A stretch of 64,000 nt of DNA from the NCBI GenBank assembly GCA_020064725.1, contig JAGTWJ010000007.1, positions 1,674,001 through 1,738,000 of the forward strand. The letters are read 5' to 3'. The notes beneath the pieces are model-generated. The model saw only the letters and a program-made list of their open reading frames with translations. It made no database searches and was not told the DNA's origin. Shown here piece by piece: positions 19,561-32,438 of this stretch (the first letter of the stretch is position 1; each line of letters opens with the position of its first letter). The stretch is from Drechslerella dactyloides. Its lineage: Eukaryota; Ascomycota; Orbiliomycetes; Orbiliales; Orbiliaceae. Made by a program: the position numbers and the translations under genes.

Positions 19561-21502
19561 ATGTCCTTGGACCAGCTGCCGGCGGAAATTCTGGTGTCCA
19601 TCGTCAGCGATTTCGGTTTAGTAAAGGCTGACGTTTTTCGTTTGATACTCACCTGTCGAGTGCTATATCAGAACCTCAGGCGGTTCTTGTTCCAGCAGTT
19701 GGCGTACGGGTCGCTGAGGGCATCTGAGGATGATACTCTTCTGCCGCTCTTGGACCTGCACGGGTTCCGGTCCCGAAAGCAGTCTTCGAAATCCCCAGGC
19801 GCGGCGCACAATCAGGATCGATTGCTCTTGTCGTTGATACGAGATGGTTGGATCGGTAAGGATGAATTTGCAGAGATCAGAGTGCTCCGGCTGTATTCCA
19901 ACATTGAACCACTCAACAACGAAGAGACGTCGATTGTACGATTTCTCGACCTTCTGCAAGGACGTGCTACAAACATCACACACATCAGTCTATATCTACT
20001 CAGAGGTAATCCTATAACGTCATTTCAATCAGAGGATATCTGCTAATGCATCAATCTATGCAGGATCCACTGCCCCGAATATCGGTCCTCGATCACGACA
20101 GCATATCGACAGGATATTCGAGCTCCTCCAGGCTCTCCCAAAATCCAATGTCCAATTCGAGCTCGTCACAGACATCTTCCAGTGCCTGGATCTCCTCACC
20201 GCATCGCCAAACCTCACTCTGCACACCCTCTTCATCGACGCGAGCCTCAGCAACCGCGAAGAGATAGAACAATGGCAGGACGGCCTCAAGCAATTCACAA
20301 CCCTAACCCACCTAGCCTACAAGTCCATGAGCCCCTGGGCCGTCGCCTCAGACGATCAGGTCGACGACCATCACCTCTGCGACGACTTCCCGAACCTCAA
20401 AATCATCCGCCTAATCTGCTCCCCAAACTTCACCGCCCTGCCACGCTCCATCCACGAAATCCACATCGACATCGGCGAGCGCGACCAGATCATCCACCAC
20501 TGCTTCCCGCTCATCACCACCCTCCCGCACCTGCGCGTGCTCTACGCCCTCAACCGGCAGAACACCCTGCCCCGCTACCACGGCAATCCAATGCAGACCG
20601 CCCGCCTCCCCGGGACGACATTCACCTCCCTCAAGACCGTCCACGCGGAGATGCCCCGTCCGGACGAGAAGCTCATGTTCTTCCCACCGGGCGTGCTGGA
20701 GACAATCGCAAACTGCAACCCGACGCTCGAGAACATCTTCCTCCCCTTCCTGTCAGAGTATGACGCCAGCCAGCTCATGTTCAGCGACTGCACGCGGACG
20801 CTGCGCTCGCTCGAGATCCAAAGCTCCATCTGCCGGACGATCACCCGCGAGACGAGCTTCGGTGTAAAACACCTGGTAAAACTGCTGGAAGGACCGGGCG
20901 TGCCCAACCTGGAAACAGTAAAGTGGTCCATCGGCGGCAAGCCAGAGATGGCCGTAACAACGGAACTCATAGCCGCACTCTACCCGACTCAACCACCCAC
21001 AGGCCGTAGCGGCCGTCGGCACAACTTACGCGTGCTAGCAGTGGAAAGCCGCCTGCCAAAGCCCCAAAGCCCATACGTCTACTCCGGCATCCTCAACTGG
21101 GAAGAATTATTGCAGCATAGAACGGCCCTCCTAGAAGCGTGCGTCAACGAAGCGGCCGCAGACACCCCATTCAGAGGAAATAAAAATATGGTGCCGCCAC
21201 TGAGAGACCTCATCAAACCAGTAAGTCTGACCGTCGACGGCACAGCCGAGCACGAAGCGGCGCATGATCTCGAGTTCCCATACGAGAGCCGCACCTCCGT
21301 CATTGTACACCACCGCGGGCTGTCGGAGGGCGAGCGGGCGTACCTCCAACGGTGGAGAAGGTCCGGCGGGTCCATTGGCGTCACGGTGGACGGACCAGAC
21401 GAAGGTCTCGTCTACGACTTTAGAAAATCTGTCTTCGAGGAGCTCTACTTCTTCGATCTCCCATATATGAAACGCTTCGCGCAGGGAATTACACTCCGCT
21501 GA
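19561..21502 (+). CDS. F-box protein, 627 aa
   Basis: Two exons, 19561-20005 and 20064-21502, joined by a 58-bp intron (GTAATC, GCTAAT, CAG) in phase 1. The N-terminus MSLDQLPAEILVSIVSDFG..DVFRLILTCRVLYQNLRRFLF is a clear F-box, which docks to Skp1 in SCF ubiquitin ligases. The rest is leucine-rich with irregular LRR-like segments (for example HLRVLYALNR, RTLRSLEIQSS, LRVLAVESRLP) and should form the substrate-binding region. Fungal proteins of this type are numerous and fast-evolving; the target is unknown. The stop at 21500-21502 is followed by AATAAA about 56 bases on. Confidence 0.87.
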
Positions 21503-21827
21503 GAGAGCTCGCGCTCGGCTCGTAATGTAGACAAAACTGGGAATAATATAAATTATAAATAAAGCAGACGTCAACGAACCGAAGCTAAACTAATAATACA
21601 CGAATAATATAACTGTGAAGCGGAGATAGCATGTAAACGTAGAAAATGATGGATAAATACTGACGATAGCAAGCGTGTATGAAGGACATCCAGACAAAGT
21701 AGAGTGATATTATGTTGGCAAAGGAAAACCCAAACAAAGGGAATGTACTGAAGGAAAGAGCTGATACACTGATATATAGGTTTGATGTGCTTTATCGATT
21801 TGAAAAGTTTAAGCGTCTAACGCCGGA
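21503..21827. other. Convergent AT-rich 3' region
   Basis: Short AT-rich spacer between the F-box gene and the 2099-aa gene. Holds likely 3' ends only. Confidence 0.6.
21558..21563 (+). terminator. Polyadenylation-signal-like AATAAA of the F-box gene
   Basis: AATAAA in an AT-rich context 56 bases after the F-box stop codon. Confidence 0.4.
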
Positions 21828-24800
21828 TTAAAAGTATTCCCAGTCGTTGAAACCCGGGCTGGTGGTAGCGCTCATCACAATTCTTTCTTCCTCTTCAGGC
21901 ACCGGACCCTCGGGGTCGACGGCAATCTTATCAAAGTCTTCATTCCCGTGAGCAGCCTGAGGAGATTCGGGGCTTGCCGACTTGGCGGAGCTCTCTCCTT
22001 GCACGCCCGTTGCTTCTTCAGGTTTCAAAGGCTCCTCCTTAGGCTGGGATGCCTCTGCCTTTGGCGGCTCTACTTTGGATGGTTCCGCCTTTGGAGGCTC
22101 TACGCTCGACGGCTCTGCAGCCGTTTGTATAACTTCAACAACTGGTGCTGCCATAGGCTGGGACCTGGGAGCTTCATTCTCAGTAGCTGATGCCGGCGTG
22201 ATCTCCACCCTCGGCGGCTCCTCTTTGGGTGTTTCAATCTTCCGGGGTTCCGGGGTGGGCTGAGCCGGTGGACTCAAGATGATCTCCGAGACGACAAAGC
22301 CGCTGGAATCCGGCGGAGATCCAGGACCCTTGCCCTTGCTGAGAACAGGAGACGGCACCTTATTCTCTTGCTCCGGATATCTTGTAGTTTGTGGTGCTGG
22401 TGTCCGCGGCGATTCCACGTAGGTTGTCTGAACAGGCCCACTTTGCACTGGGGACGCAGTGGGAGCTACCGCCACCGAAATTGGAGGCGGCGCATAGACA
22501 ATCCTAGGCGGTGGAGACGGCGACGACTTCTGGTGAGATCGAAGAGGCGGTGGAGCGTCATCATCCTGTTGCCGCAGTGGGGGAGGACCCGACCTGGTTG
22601 CTGCCACCGGGGACGAGTAAAGGCTTTCTTCCTCGTGCGTCGGCGCGGTCTGACCGTATCCGCCCACTTTCGTCCGTTTCGCAAGCGGCGGTGGAGAGGG
22701 CGGGACAGCCAAGTAGCGAGCTGCCGGGGCCGGCGGGTTTGAAGGTTTCCTAGCAAGCTGGCTCGGCCCCCCGTAGGTAGTCTGGCTCGGGGCCGGAGGA
22801 ATCTGAGCATTCGTCGTCTGGGGTGTCGGTTGGGCCTGGGGCGTCGGTTGGGCCTGAGCTTGAGCTTGATTAGGAGGAACAGTCGTTCCGTTCACATGAC
22901 CGGAGTTCGGGGGCTGGGTTTGCCAGTCCTGCGTGACCGAATGATATTGTCCCGGTATGGGAACCACCACGTTCTGGTTAGGGTCGAAAACCGGGACTTG
23001 GCCCTGAGGCGCGCGGGCTTGCGGCTGGTAGGCCTGATGATGTTGGTCTTGAGAGTGGCCTCCTGACGACGTCGATGGAGCTGACGAAACCACCGCATTC
23101 TCAGTATGGCTCTTCCCGAAGAATGAGCCCTTTCTCGGCTTGTCGTGACCGGTCTGATCAGTTCTTCCCAAGGGATCCTATAACACATAACATTAGTCGA
23201 TGATATGAAAGGGCGAACGTTCTACACAGCATCACTTACAACTGTCTTGAGATCACTGAACAACCTGCCAAAGCGACCCTTCTTCTTGCCTTCGGATGGA
23301 GGCTGATGGATCGAACCGGAACCATCAACCGGGAAGCTGTCCCGGCGATTGACGCCAGGGTCAGGTCCAAGATGGCCTCCTGGTCCAGCCTGTCCATTCG
23401 GCGTCGAATCAATTTTCTTCCATTGGCCTGACAAGAACGAGTTTCGCTTCTCGACGGCCGACGGCTGCGATGTGGTCGTGTGAACACTATTTCGCGGGCT
23501 GCCCGTGGCCCCGTCTCCGTGAGGTGCAGACTGTGCACCTGGATTCTTCAGCTTGCCGAGGACGCTGAACCTCGACTTCTTCCCGGTGGTATCACTCGTC
23601 ACTGAGTTTTCGGACAAAGATACAGACGGCTCGTAGCCGCTGGCGTTATCCTGAGGCCGCAGATGGGGTTGACCGCCGTGCTGCTGCGAGTGCGCGCCCG
23701 CTCCTTCACCTCCATGCTGGGCGTGAGAGGGGTCATATCCGTTGGGGTGGTGGTTGCCCTCTTGGACCGTTGCGGGAATCTGCGCACTTCTCACACGCGG
23801 CGGCGGGGGCTTCGAGTTGGATATCCGTCGAAGTGGCGGCGGGGCACTGTCGTCGTAAACACGAGGAGCAGGCGGGATATCGCCCGAAGTGCTCGGCCGT
23901 CGCGGGAGCGACGCTTGAGTAGGCTGCGGCGGGCCCGTCGCGCTATGCACGGATCCCGGGGGAGGAGGGATTCCCTGCATTGTCTTCTGAGTCGGCGTCG
24001 TAAGCTCCCCATTCTGCTGCTGGTTCGGCGATCGAGTCAGAAGGTCAGAAGTTGAGTTTGACATGTTCATGACAGCGCGTAGGTCTGGCGATTTGCTCCC
24101 CTGTTGGAATGGCAGAGGGGGTAAGAACTCTTCCTGTTTAGACATCGGGGGCTGGCCTTGTTGAGAGGGAGGAGGAGGGATCTGTTGCTGTTGCTTCAAA
24201 TCTTGAGGACTCGTAGCACTTTGTGCAGGAGCCGGCTGGGCTCCTGTCTGGACCGTGTTTGGCTGGTACTTCTCATTTTGGGGCCCAGACATCGGCATAG
24301 GCACAGGCACAGGCTGATAAGATTGCGGCTGTTGAGGGGCTGCCGCTTGAGAAGGTTGAGCTGGTGATGGATCCGCGACGTGCGAGTCTTTCTCTTTCTT
24401 GCGTCCCCAGATTCCCCGTAGCTTCTTGCCGAGCCCTTGCTTTTTCTTATCGCTATGGTTCTCCTCCTGTCTTGCGGTCTCCACATGCGATCCGTTTGCT
24501 TGTCCCTGCGGATGGCCGTTCCTCGGGTCTGGTTGCGGGACAAAATTAACGGCTTTAGAAGGCGGGCCTTGACGTGGGCCCTGCGGGTGAGCCGTAGGGT
24601 GCGGAAGCGTAGGATTCGCTTGTGAAGGCCTGGTCTGCTGGTTCTCCTGGTTCGGAGCCAGTGGCATCTGTTGATGGCCCTGAGGTGGCGCATTTGGAGC
24701 CGTGACCGGGGGCTTCTGTGGAGCCATGTAGTCGTCAGTAGCAGCTGTACTAGGTCTGCTTCCCGCAACTCCATCGTCCAACCGGCCCCACACTTTCCAT

Positions 24801-27800
24801 TTGAGATGCATCGCCTCGTGGTTGCTATGGTTGTGCTGCCCCATTCCCTCGAACCGGCCAGATATTAACGGATTGCCCCGAAGATCATGCATTCCTGGCC
24901 GGGTGCTGTTGTACGCCCAGATATTGGTGTTCTGCTGGTTGAGCTGCTGGACGTGCTGGAGCCATACTTGAAGGTCCTGACTTCCTTGTAGGCCCTGGTT
25001 CGCATGTATCCTCCTAGCCTTCTCCGAGGCCGCAATGCGATCTTTGGCATCGGACAAGGCGAGGATGTCGCTGAGATTGAGCAGAGTTGGGATCTCGTTG
25101 AAATCCTTGGGGATCTGAAAGGGCTTCGCGACCGGATGCACGGTGTCCACAGGAGATGGGATGTATCGATCCGATGTGATGGATGGCTGATATTCGCGGT
25201 CTTCTTGAATCGAGGGTTCATAGTCCTGCGCATTCTCACCCGCGGGCGGCGTGAAGACACCGTCGTCGTCACCGTTCTTCGAAGGAGCGCTGATATCCGA
25301 GGCTGGCGGTGGGGGGTATTGTTTCGATGCGCTTGCGCCATGCTTCGAGTATCTCGGGTACTGGGCGTTCTCGAACGGCTGGGGGTGGTACCGATCCTCG
25401 CTGACGTCGGAGATTGCAACGGATGCGCTCCGTTGTGGCATCTTGCCCTTGTAGCTAGGGTTCCGTCCCACTATAGGGCTGCTCGGCTCCAGTCCAGATG
25501 TCATCGTATTCGCTGGGTTGTTCTCATAGCGGAGGTCGTCGTCCCTCTGCGGTTCGCTGGGTGTAATTGGAGACTCGGCATCTAGCTTCTTCAGGATCGC
25601 TTGGCGCAGAGAATCTCCTTCACTTGTACGGGAGGTCTTGACAGTTGTGCCGGAGAGCGGTTCGTCAGACGCCGCGGCCGGCAGCGGTTCTATCGTGGTT
25701 TGACTCGGCGGGTGCCCCTGAGGTTCCGGTGCGCTAACCTGGGTAGGCGGCGCTTTCTGCGAAAGGAATGCTTTGAAGCTTGGCGCCGGTGGCGTCGATC
25801 TCTCGGGCTCAGGCATCGGGTTCGCGCGGTTGGTCATAAAGGCCTTGAAAGAAACTGGGGCCGCAGCAGCAGCAGCAGGCGCGGCCGGCGCAGGCGAGTT
25901 GGAGGGAGCAGGCGAGACTGAGATGTGGCCAGCGGGTGTGGATTGCGGGGACCTCTTGATAAAGTCGGCAAATGAGATGGGTTGTGGGCTTCGCCTGTCT
26001 GTTGGTTGCACGGACGCGAGACCTGCGGTTGCTAGTGATGGCGACTTGGAGTGAACGGACGACGACGCATGGCTGACGGGGGAAACCGCTCTATCGGAGA
26101 ATGGATGCAAAGTGATTATCGCCGGCTGCTCGGTCTGCGATGGAGTCGGCTGGGGAGTGTGGATGACGGGCTGGGTCGCTTTCGTGATGAGAGGTTGCGA
26201 AACATCAGCTGGCGGCGGCGGGGACTGGGACTGGGACTGGCAGGGCGGCGTTTTCGTGGGCGACTGCTGGATGGCGACATGTGTTGGGGTGCCCCATTCC
26301 ACCCGACGGGCTTCCTCGATCGTCACCTCTTCTTCGTCATCGTCCTCAAACTTTGCCGGTGTCGTCTCGCGCGATACAACAGCGTTATCCGCAGGCTGGA
26401 GAGGGGGGTTTTCAGGCGACTGGATGGTTTCTGCTGGGTGATTCTCATTCTGCGCCTCGGCAGGTGTTTGCTGCGATGCGTCAGCCTTGTGCGCTTCTGC
26501 ACTGGGCAAGGCTGACGCGGTTTGCTCCCTCGTTTGCGGCGGTGGGGAACCACTAGAGACGATGGGCGACTGACTCGCAGAGCCTCCTCCATCGATATGG
26601 AAAGCGCTGGAGACAAAGCTAGAAAAGGCGTTCGAGACGGCGCTGGTAGCGTCGGATACCTTCTGGGTGATTGACTGCGGGGGAGGTGTCGCAGAGGCGA
26701 AGGGTGACCCGCGCGCCGACGCTTGGCCGGCCCCATATTCCGATGGAGAGGCGTCGCGCGGTAGAGGGATGCCAGCTGCTATTTGAGGATCGGGTTGGGG
26801 TTCCCTTGTTTGGACCCCGACAGGCGATTCGTCGTGCGTCTCCACGTGAATATTGGTTTGCTCGAATCCGAATTCGGCAGCGCTGGCAGGCGATGATGGG
26901 GACTCTCTGTGGGGCGGCGTGCTGGTGTGGAAGAGACCCAGCTTGTCTTCGTCGTCTGAGTCTTCGTAGTCTACATTGGAGGGCTCATGAGTCGGTTCGG
27001 GGACGGTGAGGAAATGGCCAGGTTGAGCTGCCGGGGGCGTGATAAGCCTGATGTTGCGATTGATGTCGTCATTTGTATCGATGTCCAAGAAAAGCTGACT
27101 GTTCCGACTCGGCGGCGACTGAGTAACAAAGCCGTTTGGTGTCCCTACTCTGAGCGGCGCTGGCTCATCCTCAGGTTGAATGTCGACGGACACATCGTCA
27201 TCCGCCGTTATATTTGGAGTGCCTGAAGTGTATTCCGTCGTTTCGTAGGCCTCCGATTGGCTCGGAGCCGTCGGCTGATCGAGATCCTGAGGCTTCTCGT
27301 CATCGATGGGGCTAGAGCCATCCACCGTGATAGTAGGCGGCATCTCAAGCGACTGGCGCATCGCAGCCGCGTATATGTCGGCCGGGCGGCGGAGAGTCGG
27401 TGATCCCTGGGCTGGACTCTGGGTTGTAGGAGAAGACGGTTGTTTCGTCGGGGTGCTGAATCCTTCCTTCGCGATTGTCTGGTTAATTATCGACGGCTGT
27501 TGGGAAGTCGCACCCTGCGCATATGACTCCATTGACGCGGCAGTGTCTTCGTTGCCTTCGAACGAAAGCGGCCGATTCTTGACCTTGAGAGGGGAGGAAG
27601 GTTGCGGTTGCTGTGGCTGGTAGAAGCCGTGCGGCGATCCGGTTTCGGAGCGCTCTGCCTCACGGCCTGTAACACTATCGCGGGACGGCTGGGTGCTTTG
27701 AAAGCCCGTCGCTTCACTCGTGTGTTCCGGCGCAACCTGCTGTTGAACAGGATGGTTTCGGTCCATCTTGCTAGGCTTCCTTTGGATGCCAGATGTACTA

Positions 27801-28280
27801 TAGCGCTGACCGAGAGGCACGGCGGGCGATGTTCCTTGGCGGACTAGCGGCCTGTATGGGTCTTCTTCCTCGGTTTCGAACTTTGGAGGCGTCTGCAGGA
27901 CAGGCTGCGTCGAGCTCCGGGAGAGCGTAAACTCGTGGTTCCCACGCGCGCCCGAGCCATATGGACCCGGCCGGGCTGCAGGCTGTTGATGGTAGGGCGA
28001 GTTATAGATATTGTCATAGCCGTCATCGTCGTAGTCGTCGTCCCCCCAATCGTCGCCGTCGTAGCTTACTGTTCTCGCCGCAGTCCATCGCGTCGACCTC
28101 GTGCGTGTGGGGTTCTGGGCGAATCGCGCCGGACTAAGGCTGTTCGATTGTGAGGGAGCCGGTTGCTGGAATCTAGAAGAATTCAAAAGGGCGACGGATT
28201 CAGCGAGTTTCCCTCCGGAACAGCAAGCGCATAGCAACAAAGCAGTCGTGTGGTTCTCGTTACCTGTTATTATAAGCCAT
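21828..28280 (-). CDS. Very large Pro/Gln/Ser-rich low-complexity protein, about 2099 aa
   Basis: Three exons (minus): 28264-28280, 23240-28172 and 21828-23177. The long central frame lacks an ATG at its 5' end. A 17-base first exon (MAYNN plus two bases) spliced to an acceptor at 28173 gives an in-frame start MAYNNRFQQPAPSQ. The last intron (GTAAGT..TAG, 62 bp) is in phase 0. Most of the protein is predicted disordered. Islands that look conserved are ARTVSYDGDDWGDDDYDDDG near the N-terminus, a helical central block (about residues 970-1040: FQIPKDFNEIPTLLNLSDIL and RRIHANQGLQ..LQVWLQHVQQ), WKVWGRLDDG, and basic-aromatic KKSRFSVLGKLK and KKGRFGRLFSDLK motifs near the C-terminus. It ends FNDWEYF. 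I cannot name it. The repeated short basic KKxRF motifs suggest a scaffold with peptide docking sites (inference). Confidence 0.82.
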
Positions 28281-29760
28281 GGTTATCGACGGGAGGAATG
28301 CGCCGGAGCATTACTCAGGCGTTATATCGGCTTGTCGGTGGGTATGTCGTCTTCAGATGCGATAACTCTGGCTCTGGTGTGCGCTTCGTGCGTCCGGTTC
28401 GCGAGACCAGTTCTAGCCCAGTCTCTTCCGTTCCGGCCGTTTCTGTCGACGATAGCCGGATCGAACTAATGATGCAGTGGCGGCGGCACGGCAACGCAGG
28501 TAGACAGGCGAAATGTGACGAAAGGTATCGAATGGTAGCGAAAAGGTTATCGCGACAGCGATGGTGGAATGTAGTCTCGGGACGTAGCCTTCCGAGGAGT
28601 CGGAAAAAGTATCGATGGGTGGAATGGAGGGCCCCTGGTAAAGTTCCTGGTGTTCCGCGACTTCCGCGCGGCCGTCCGATCGACTGTGGTAGGCTGCAGT
28701 GTGAAGTCTTTTGTCGACGTTTGTCTCGGTGACCGAGACGGAAGCAACTTTCGCTTTCGTAATACTGCGCTTCCCGCCCGATTCAGACAGGCTGAACGGG
28801 AGGCTCAAAAGAGGCAACTGGAATGGCCAACCAACGGGCAACTGGTCGCAAACTTGGCCCAACGTGCAGGAGACTGGCGCGAAGGAGCGTCGAAATAAAC
28901 AAGATGGAGCCGACGGACCGGGAGGAAGGACACAGTCGACAAATGGGGATAGGCAAGTCGGAATTCGAAGAGGACGATGGGCAATCCGGTGGAGCGCACG
29001 ACACTGAGGCCTGGCTGGCAGCGGAATTAAAGTGAAAGGAGGCTTAGATCTGACACGGTGCCCCCCTCCTCAGTCCCAGTCGCACGTCCAAGGCCCTGCG
29101 TGATCCCGCAAAAGCCCACTCTCGTCATAGTGGCGGGCCTTGCTTCTGGCTTGTCGTTCCTGCCCGCCTGTTTGCCCATCTGCCGGGGGGGGCAAAGGCA
29201 CTGGATAAAACGGATATGCGGTAGGACCAGACTTATGCGGGCGGCGGGCGATTGGCTGCGCCTGCCGGGGTGGAATTTGAGATGCCTGTGCGACCTGCCC
29301 TGCGACTTCAGTTGATTTCTTTGTCATGTCAACGGGGAGAGAGTCTGATCATGGTAAGTGCTTACACACACACACGAGCGCCACGGCGGCGGAAATACGA
29401 GGATGAACGTGAAAATGGGGACGAACGTGGATAGCACAAAGTCGCGATCGCGACAGCCTCGAGGTTAGTTCTGCCAGTCCGCGCGTCGCATGCGCTTTTT
29501 CTTTCAATGTAGTATATACACGTCATCAGGAAGAATATCATAGGAGGATGGAGGAGGAGGTCCACTTTCGGACCGGACAGCGACGGCAGCGCTGAAACGG
29601 GGAAGCCTCGACGGCCGACAACACACTTTCCACCACAGTCCAACAACTTCCAAAACCACGACTCCAGAGCTCTCCACCCGCATCGCGATCGACAATCGTG
29701 ACAAATCCTGCGCGTACACTTATCGATGTTCTGAGGTGTATGTGTAATTCCACCACCGAA
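28281..29760. other. Upstream region of the 2099-aa gene
   Basis: About 1.5 kb without a supported gene. It contains a short (AC)n run near 29364. Several open frames of 60-150 codons exist on both strands but none resembles a protein. Confidence 0.5.
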
Positions 29761-29973
29761 TCAGCTCAGGGCGTATATGCCGCGGGCCTTGGCGGGCAGC
29801 TTGCGGCGCTTCTGGCTGCGACGGCAGTACGGGCAGTCCGTGTTCAGCCTGAAGGTCTGGCCGACCTCGAAGGACTCGCAGCTGCCCTTGGTGCGGTTCG
29901 TCTCGCAGCGGGCCGGCGTGGGCAGCAGATACGAGTCTCCGCACTCGTAGCAGTGCAGCGATATATTGCACAT
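29761..29973 (-). CDS. Small Cys-rich protein, 70 aa, possible zinc-binding
   Basis: Single-exon frame with eight cysteines in 70 residues: MCNISLHCYECGDSY, then ARCETNRTKGSCESF, and TDCPYCRRSQKRRKLPAK. Three paired CX2C-like groups (CYEC, CPYC and the spaced CxxxxxxxxC) would suit one or two zinc sites. It lacks a signal peptide, so it is probably intracellular rather than a secreted effector. Short proteins with this kind of Cys spacing and a C-terminal CxxCR are common hypothetical proteins in filamentous ascomycetes. Function is unknown. Confidence 0.65.
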   Translation of the reverse strand: MCNISLHCYECGDSYLLPTPARCETNRTKGSCESFEVGQTFRLNTDCPYCRRSQKRRKLPAKARGIYALS

Positions 29974-32438
29974 CTCGGTCGATTCGTGTGTTGATATCTC
30001 GTGGAGTTTCTTCCTATCACCTCTCGATATCAGTCAGCAGATGCTCTCTGTCGACTCCTCTCAACACATACCGCAGGGAGAAATACGTGCTTCGCATGAA
30101 AAAATTGGTCCATCAATTGAATCAATCGAACAGCTTGGCAGCGTCTTTAAGGCGAAATCTTGCGGGTTCTAGGCGGAAAAAGGCCCTGAAAGCACGTATT
30201 CCCCCGATGGTATATGGACGCAACAACTTACTCTCACTCGATGATTTGTGTGGATCGATTGATCATGTACGTCGGAAGGTTCGATATAGATACGAATTGT
30301 GCTTGGCCGGCCGGTTCTATAGATGCAGACTTCTGTTCAATGTTTTCTAGAATTCTGTCTTTTCTCGCTCTCGTGCCCATCACGTAAGCTAGTAAGAGCG
30401 GTATTTATACTTCGAATTCATCTACCTGACACAACCACGCTCTCCATCAAAATCGATCAATCACCAAACTGGAAGTACCTCCGCAAGTGCAAGACCTACG
30501 TAGCTACGATCTGAACACGACATGCTGCAGTCGCCCATTGATCGATGTGCAGTAAAGTGCTGCACACTCCCATTACCCTTCACGCTTCTTTCTTTCTTTA
30601 TATCTTATTTCTTTGTTCTGTAGGCATCCACCGTTCTACCACAGCGACATCCATTGCCGTGTTACCTTTCATTGATACATCGCCGCCAGCTCGAGCGCAA
30701 GACTTCAGGGTCTACAGGATGTCCGGGCACCCGCTTGACGCATACACTCAGCTCATAGGGCATGCATGCTATACAGGGCTGCATATAATCTTGCATCTTG
30801 CTATCAAAGCTAAGACATACATGCATAATGCATCCGCCCGCCGATAAACTCTCCGATTCAACTAGGCGACCGCATGCATGCATGCAGCCCAGCCGGTTTC
30901 TTAGTCTCCACAACAATTATAATACATATTGGATTAGTCTCCCTCAGGACAATCAGTCAGATATCACCTAATCACATCATAACAAGCCTGGTAGCACTTC
31001 GTTCAGTCACGATTCCCGAACAGCTGCTCCCTGCTTAGAAAACAAGAAAAGGCCCTGGTTGTCGACCTGCCTGGGGTTCCTGCATGCATACGCCTATTAG
31101 AAACGGCCGTTTCTGTCAGGCAATCGGCCAAGTTGGCAATGCGTACCTTTTTTGAGGGGTTTCGCGGAGCGGCGCATATCAGTGCGCTGTCAAATGGATG
31201 TGGGATGCCCGCGGCATTGCCAATTCTATTCCAGAGGTACTTCCTCGGTACATTCGGTCTCGGGAACGTTCGAACGCAGCCCTCCAAGGTACGCTCGGGA
31301 CTGAGACTAGTTGGTGTGGGGCTCCACTCGGACGGCTATCATTAACGTGGCTACGCGTGGCTCATCCAACACCGCCAACCTGTATGCACGTTGCATCGCA
31401 TCTCGTATGACTTTCAAGGTATAACAAAGAAACATCATGATTCATGAACGGCATTCATCCAACACCACGAACTGATTCAGCCGAATGTAAGAGCGCCCGA
31501 TACTATTAAGAATGAAATGATGAAATGATATCTGCATTACAACTGTACTGGCTTCGCAACCGTTGACGTTCCGCACAAGTAACTTAACAAACCCCATAAA
31601 CCGTTTCCATCACATCCTTCCATCCCGTCGTTAAATCCCCATCGCACCGTTTTCCCGGAAACAGAGACTTTTAGAACCAAAAGTCCCACACATACATGCA
31701 TATCCAACCTGCGTACAAAAGAAATTGTTTTTTCGAAGCCCTGCATCGACGACAAAAAGGAGCTCGCTGAGACGAGTCTGGGAGAAGAGATGAAGAGTTA
31801 CAAATGATCCAACGTCGCCATGCATGTCAACGTATTACGGCCATGAGTTAGCCAATCTGGAGCGGGACTGGACCCTCCGCCAAACCTGTTTGCAACCCCG
31901 CAGCTAACAGGTTGGCGACGAGTCGCGCGTCCTAAAATCCCCACTCGCAATCATCCCTTTTGCCAGAAGACCTTTTCCGGGTGAAGTCAGAGACACGACA
32001 TGAGTAGTATTAACGACAGACAGGAACAAAGAGAAGAATTAATTAAACGAAGGAGGTATGTGCTTTTTTCTGCATCTTTTCTCTTTTCTGTGTGTTTTTG
32101 TTTCTTTTTTTTGGTGTGTGTATATGTGTGTATGTTTCAAGATATGTTTGAATCGTAGACAGGCAGGCTAAAGGACTGGATGAAAACAAATGACCGAACC
32201 AGAAAGAACTCCAGATTAAAAGATGGAAGCCAAGGTATCAATGAAAAAAAAAACACCATAGTACGATCAACCAAGTAAACGAGCAAAACGGTCTGTCGTG
32301 AAACGGCTAGAAGCGAGTTTGGGAGAAGTGAAGCTGCATATGCATGGCTTGCATGCATGCATGTATGCGGTCATGTCCAAAGCGCCAGCAGGTATAGAGG
32401 GGATACCTGAACCTGATATTCGTAAAGCCCCCATTGGC
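29974..32438. other. Gene-poor region with TGCATGCA palindromes
   Basis: About 2.5 kb with no supported gene. It contains several GCATGCATGC-type alternating palindromes (30770-30779, 30872-30886, 31081-31088, 32349-32363) and a TG-rich tract near 32086-32140. Small open frames look random. Confidence 0.5.

Noticed and set aside
20182..20763. 193-codon frame rich in Pro/Arg/His inside the F-box gene
   Set aside because: Out-of-frame shadow of GC-rich coding DNA.
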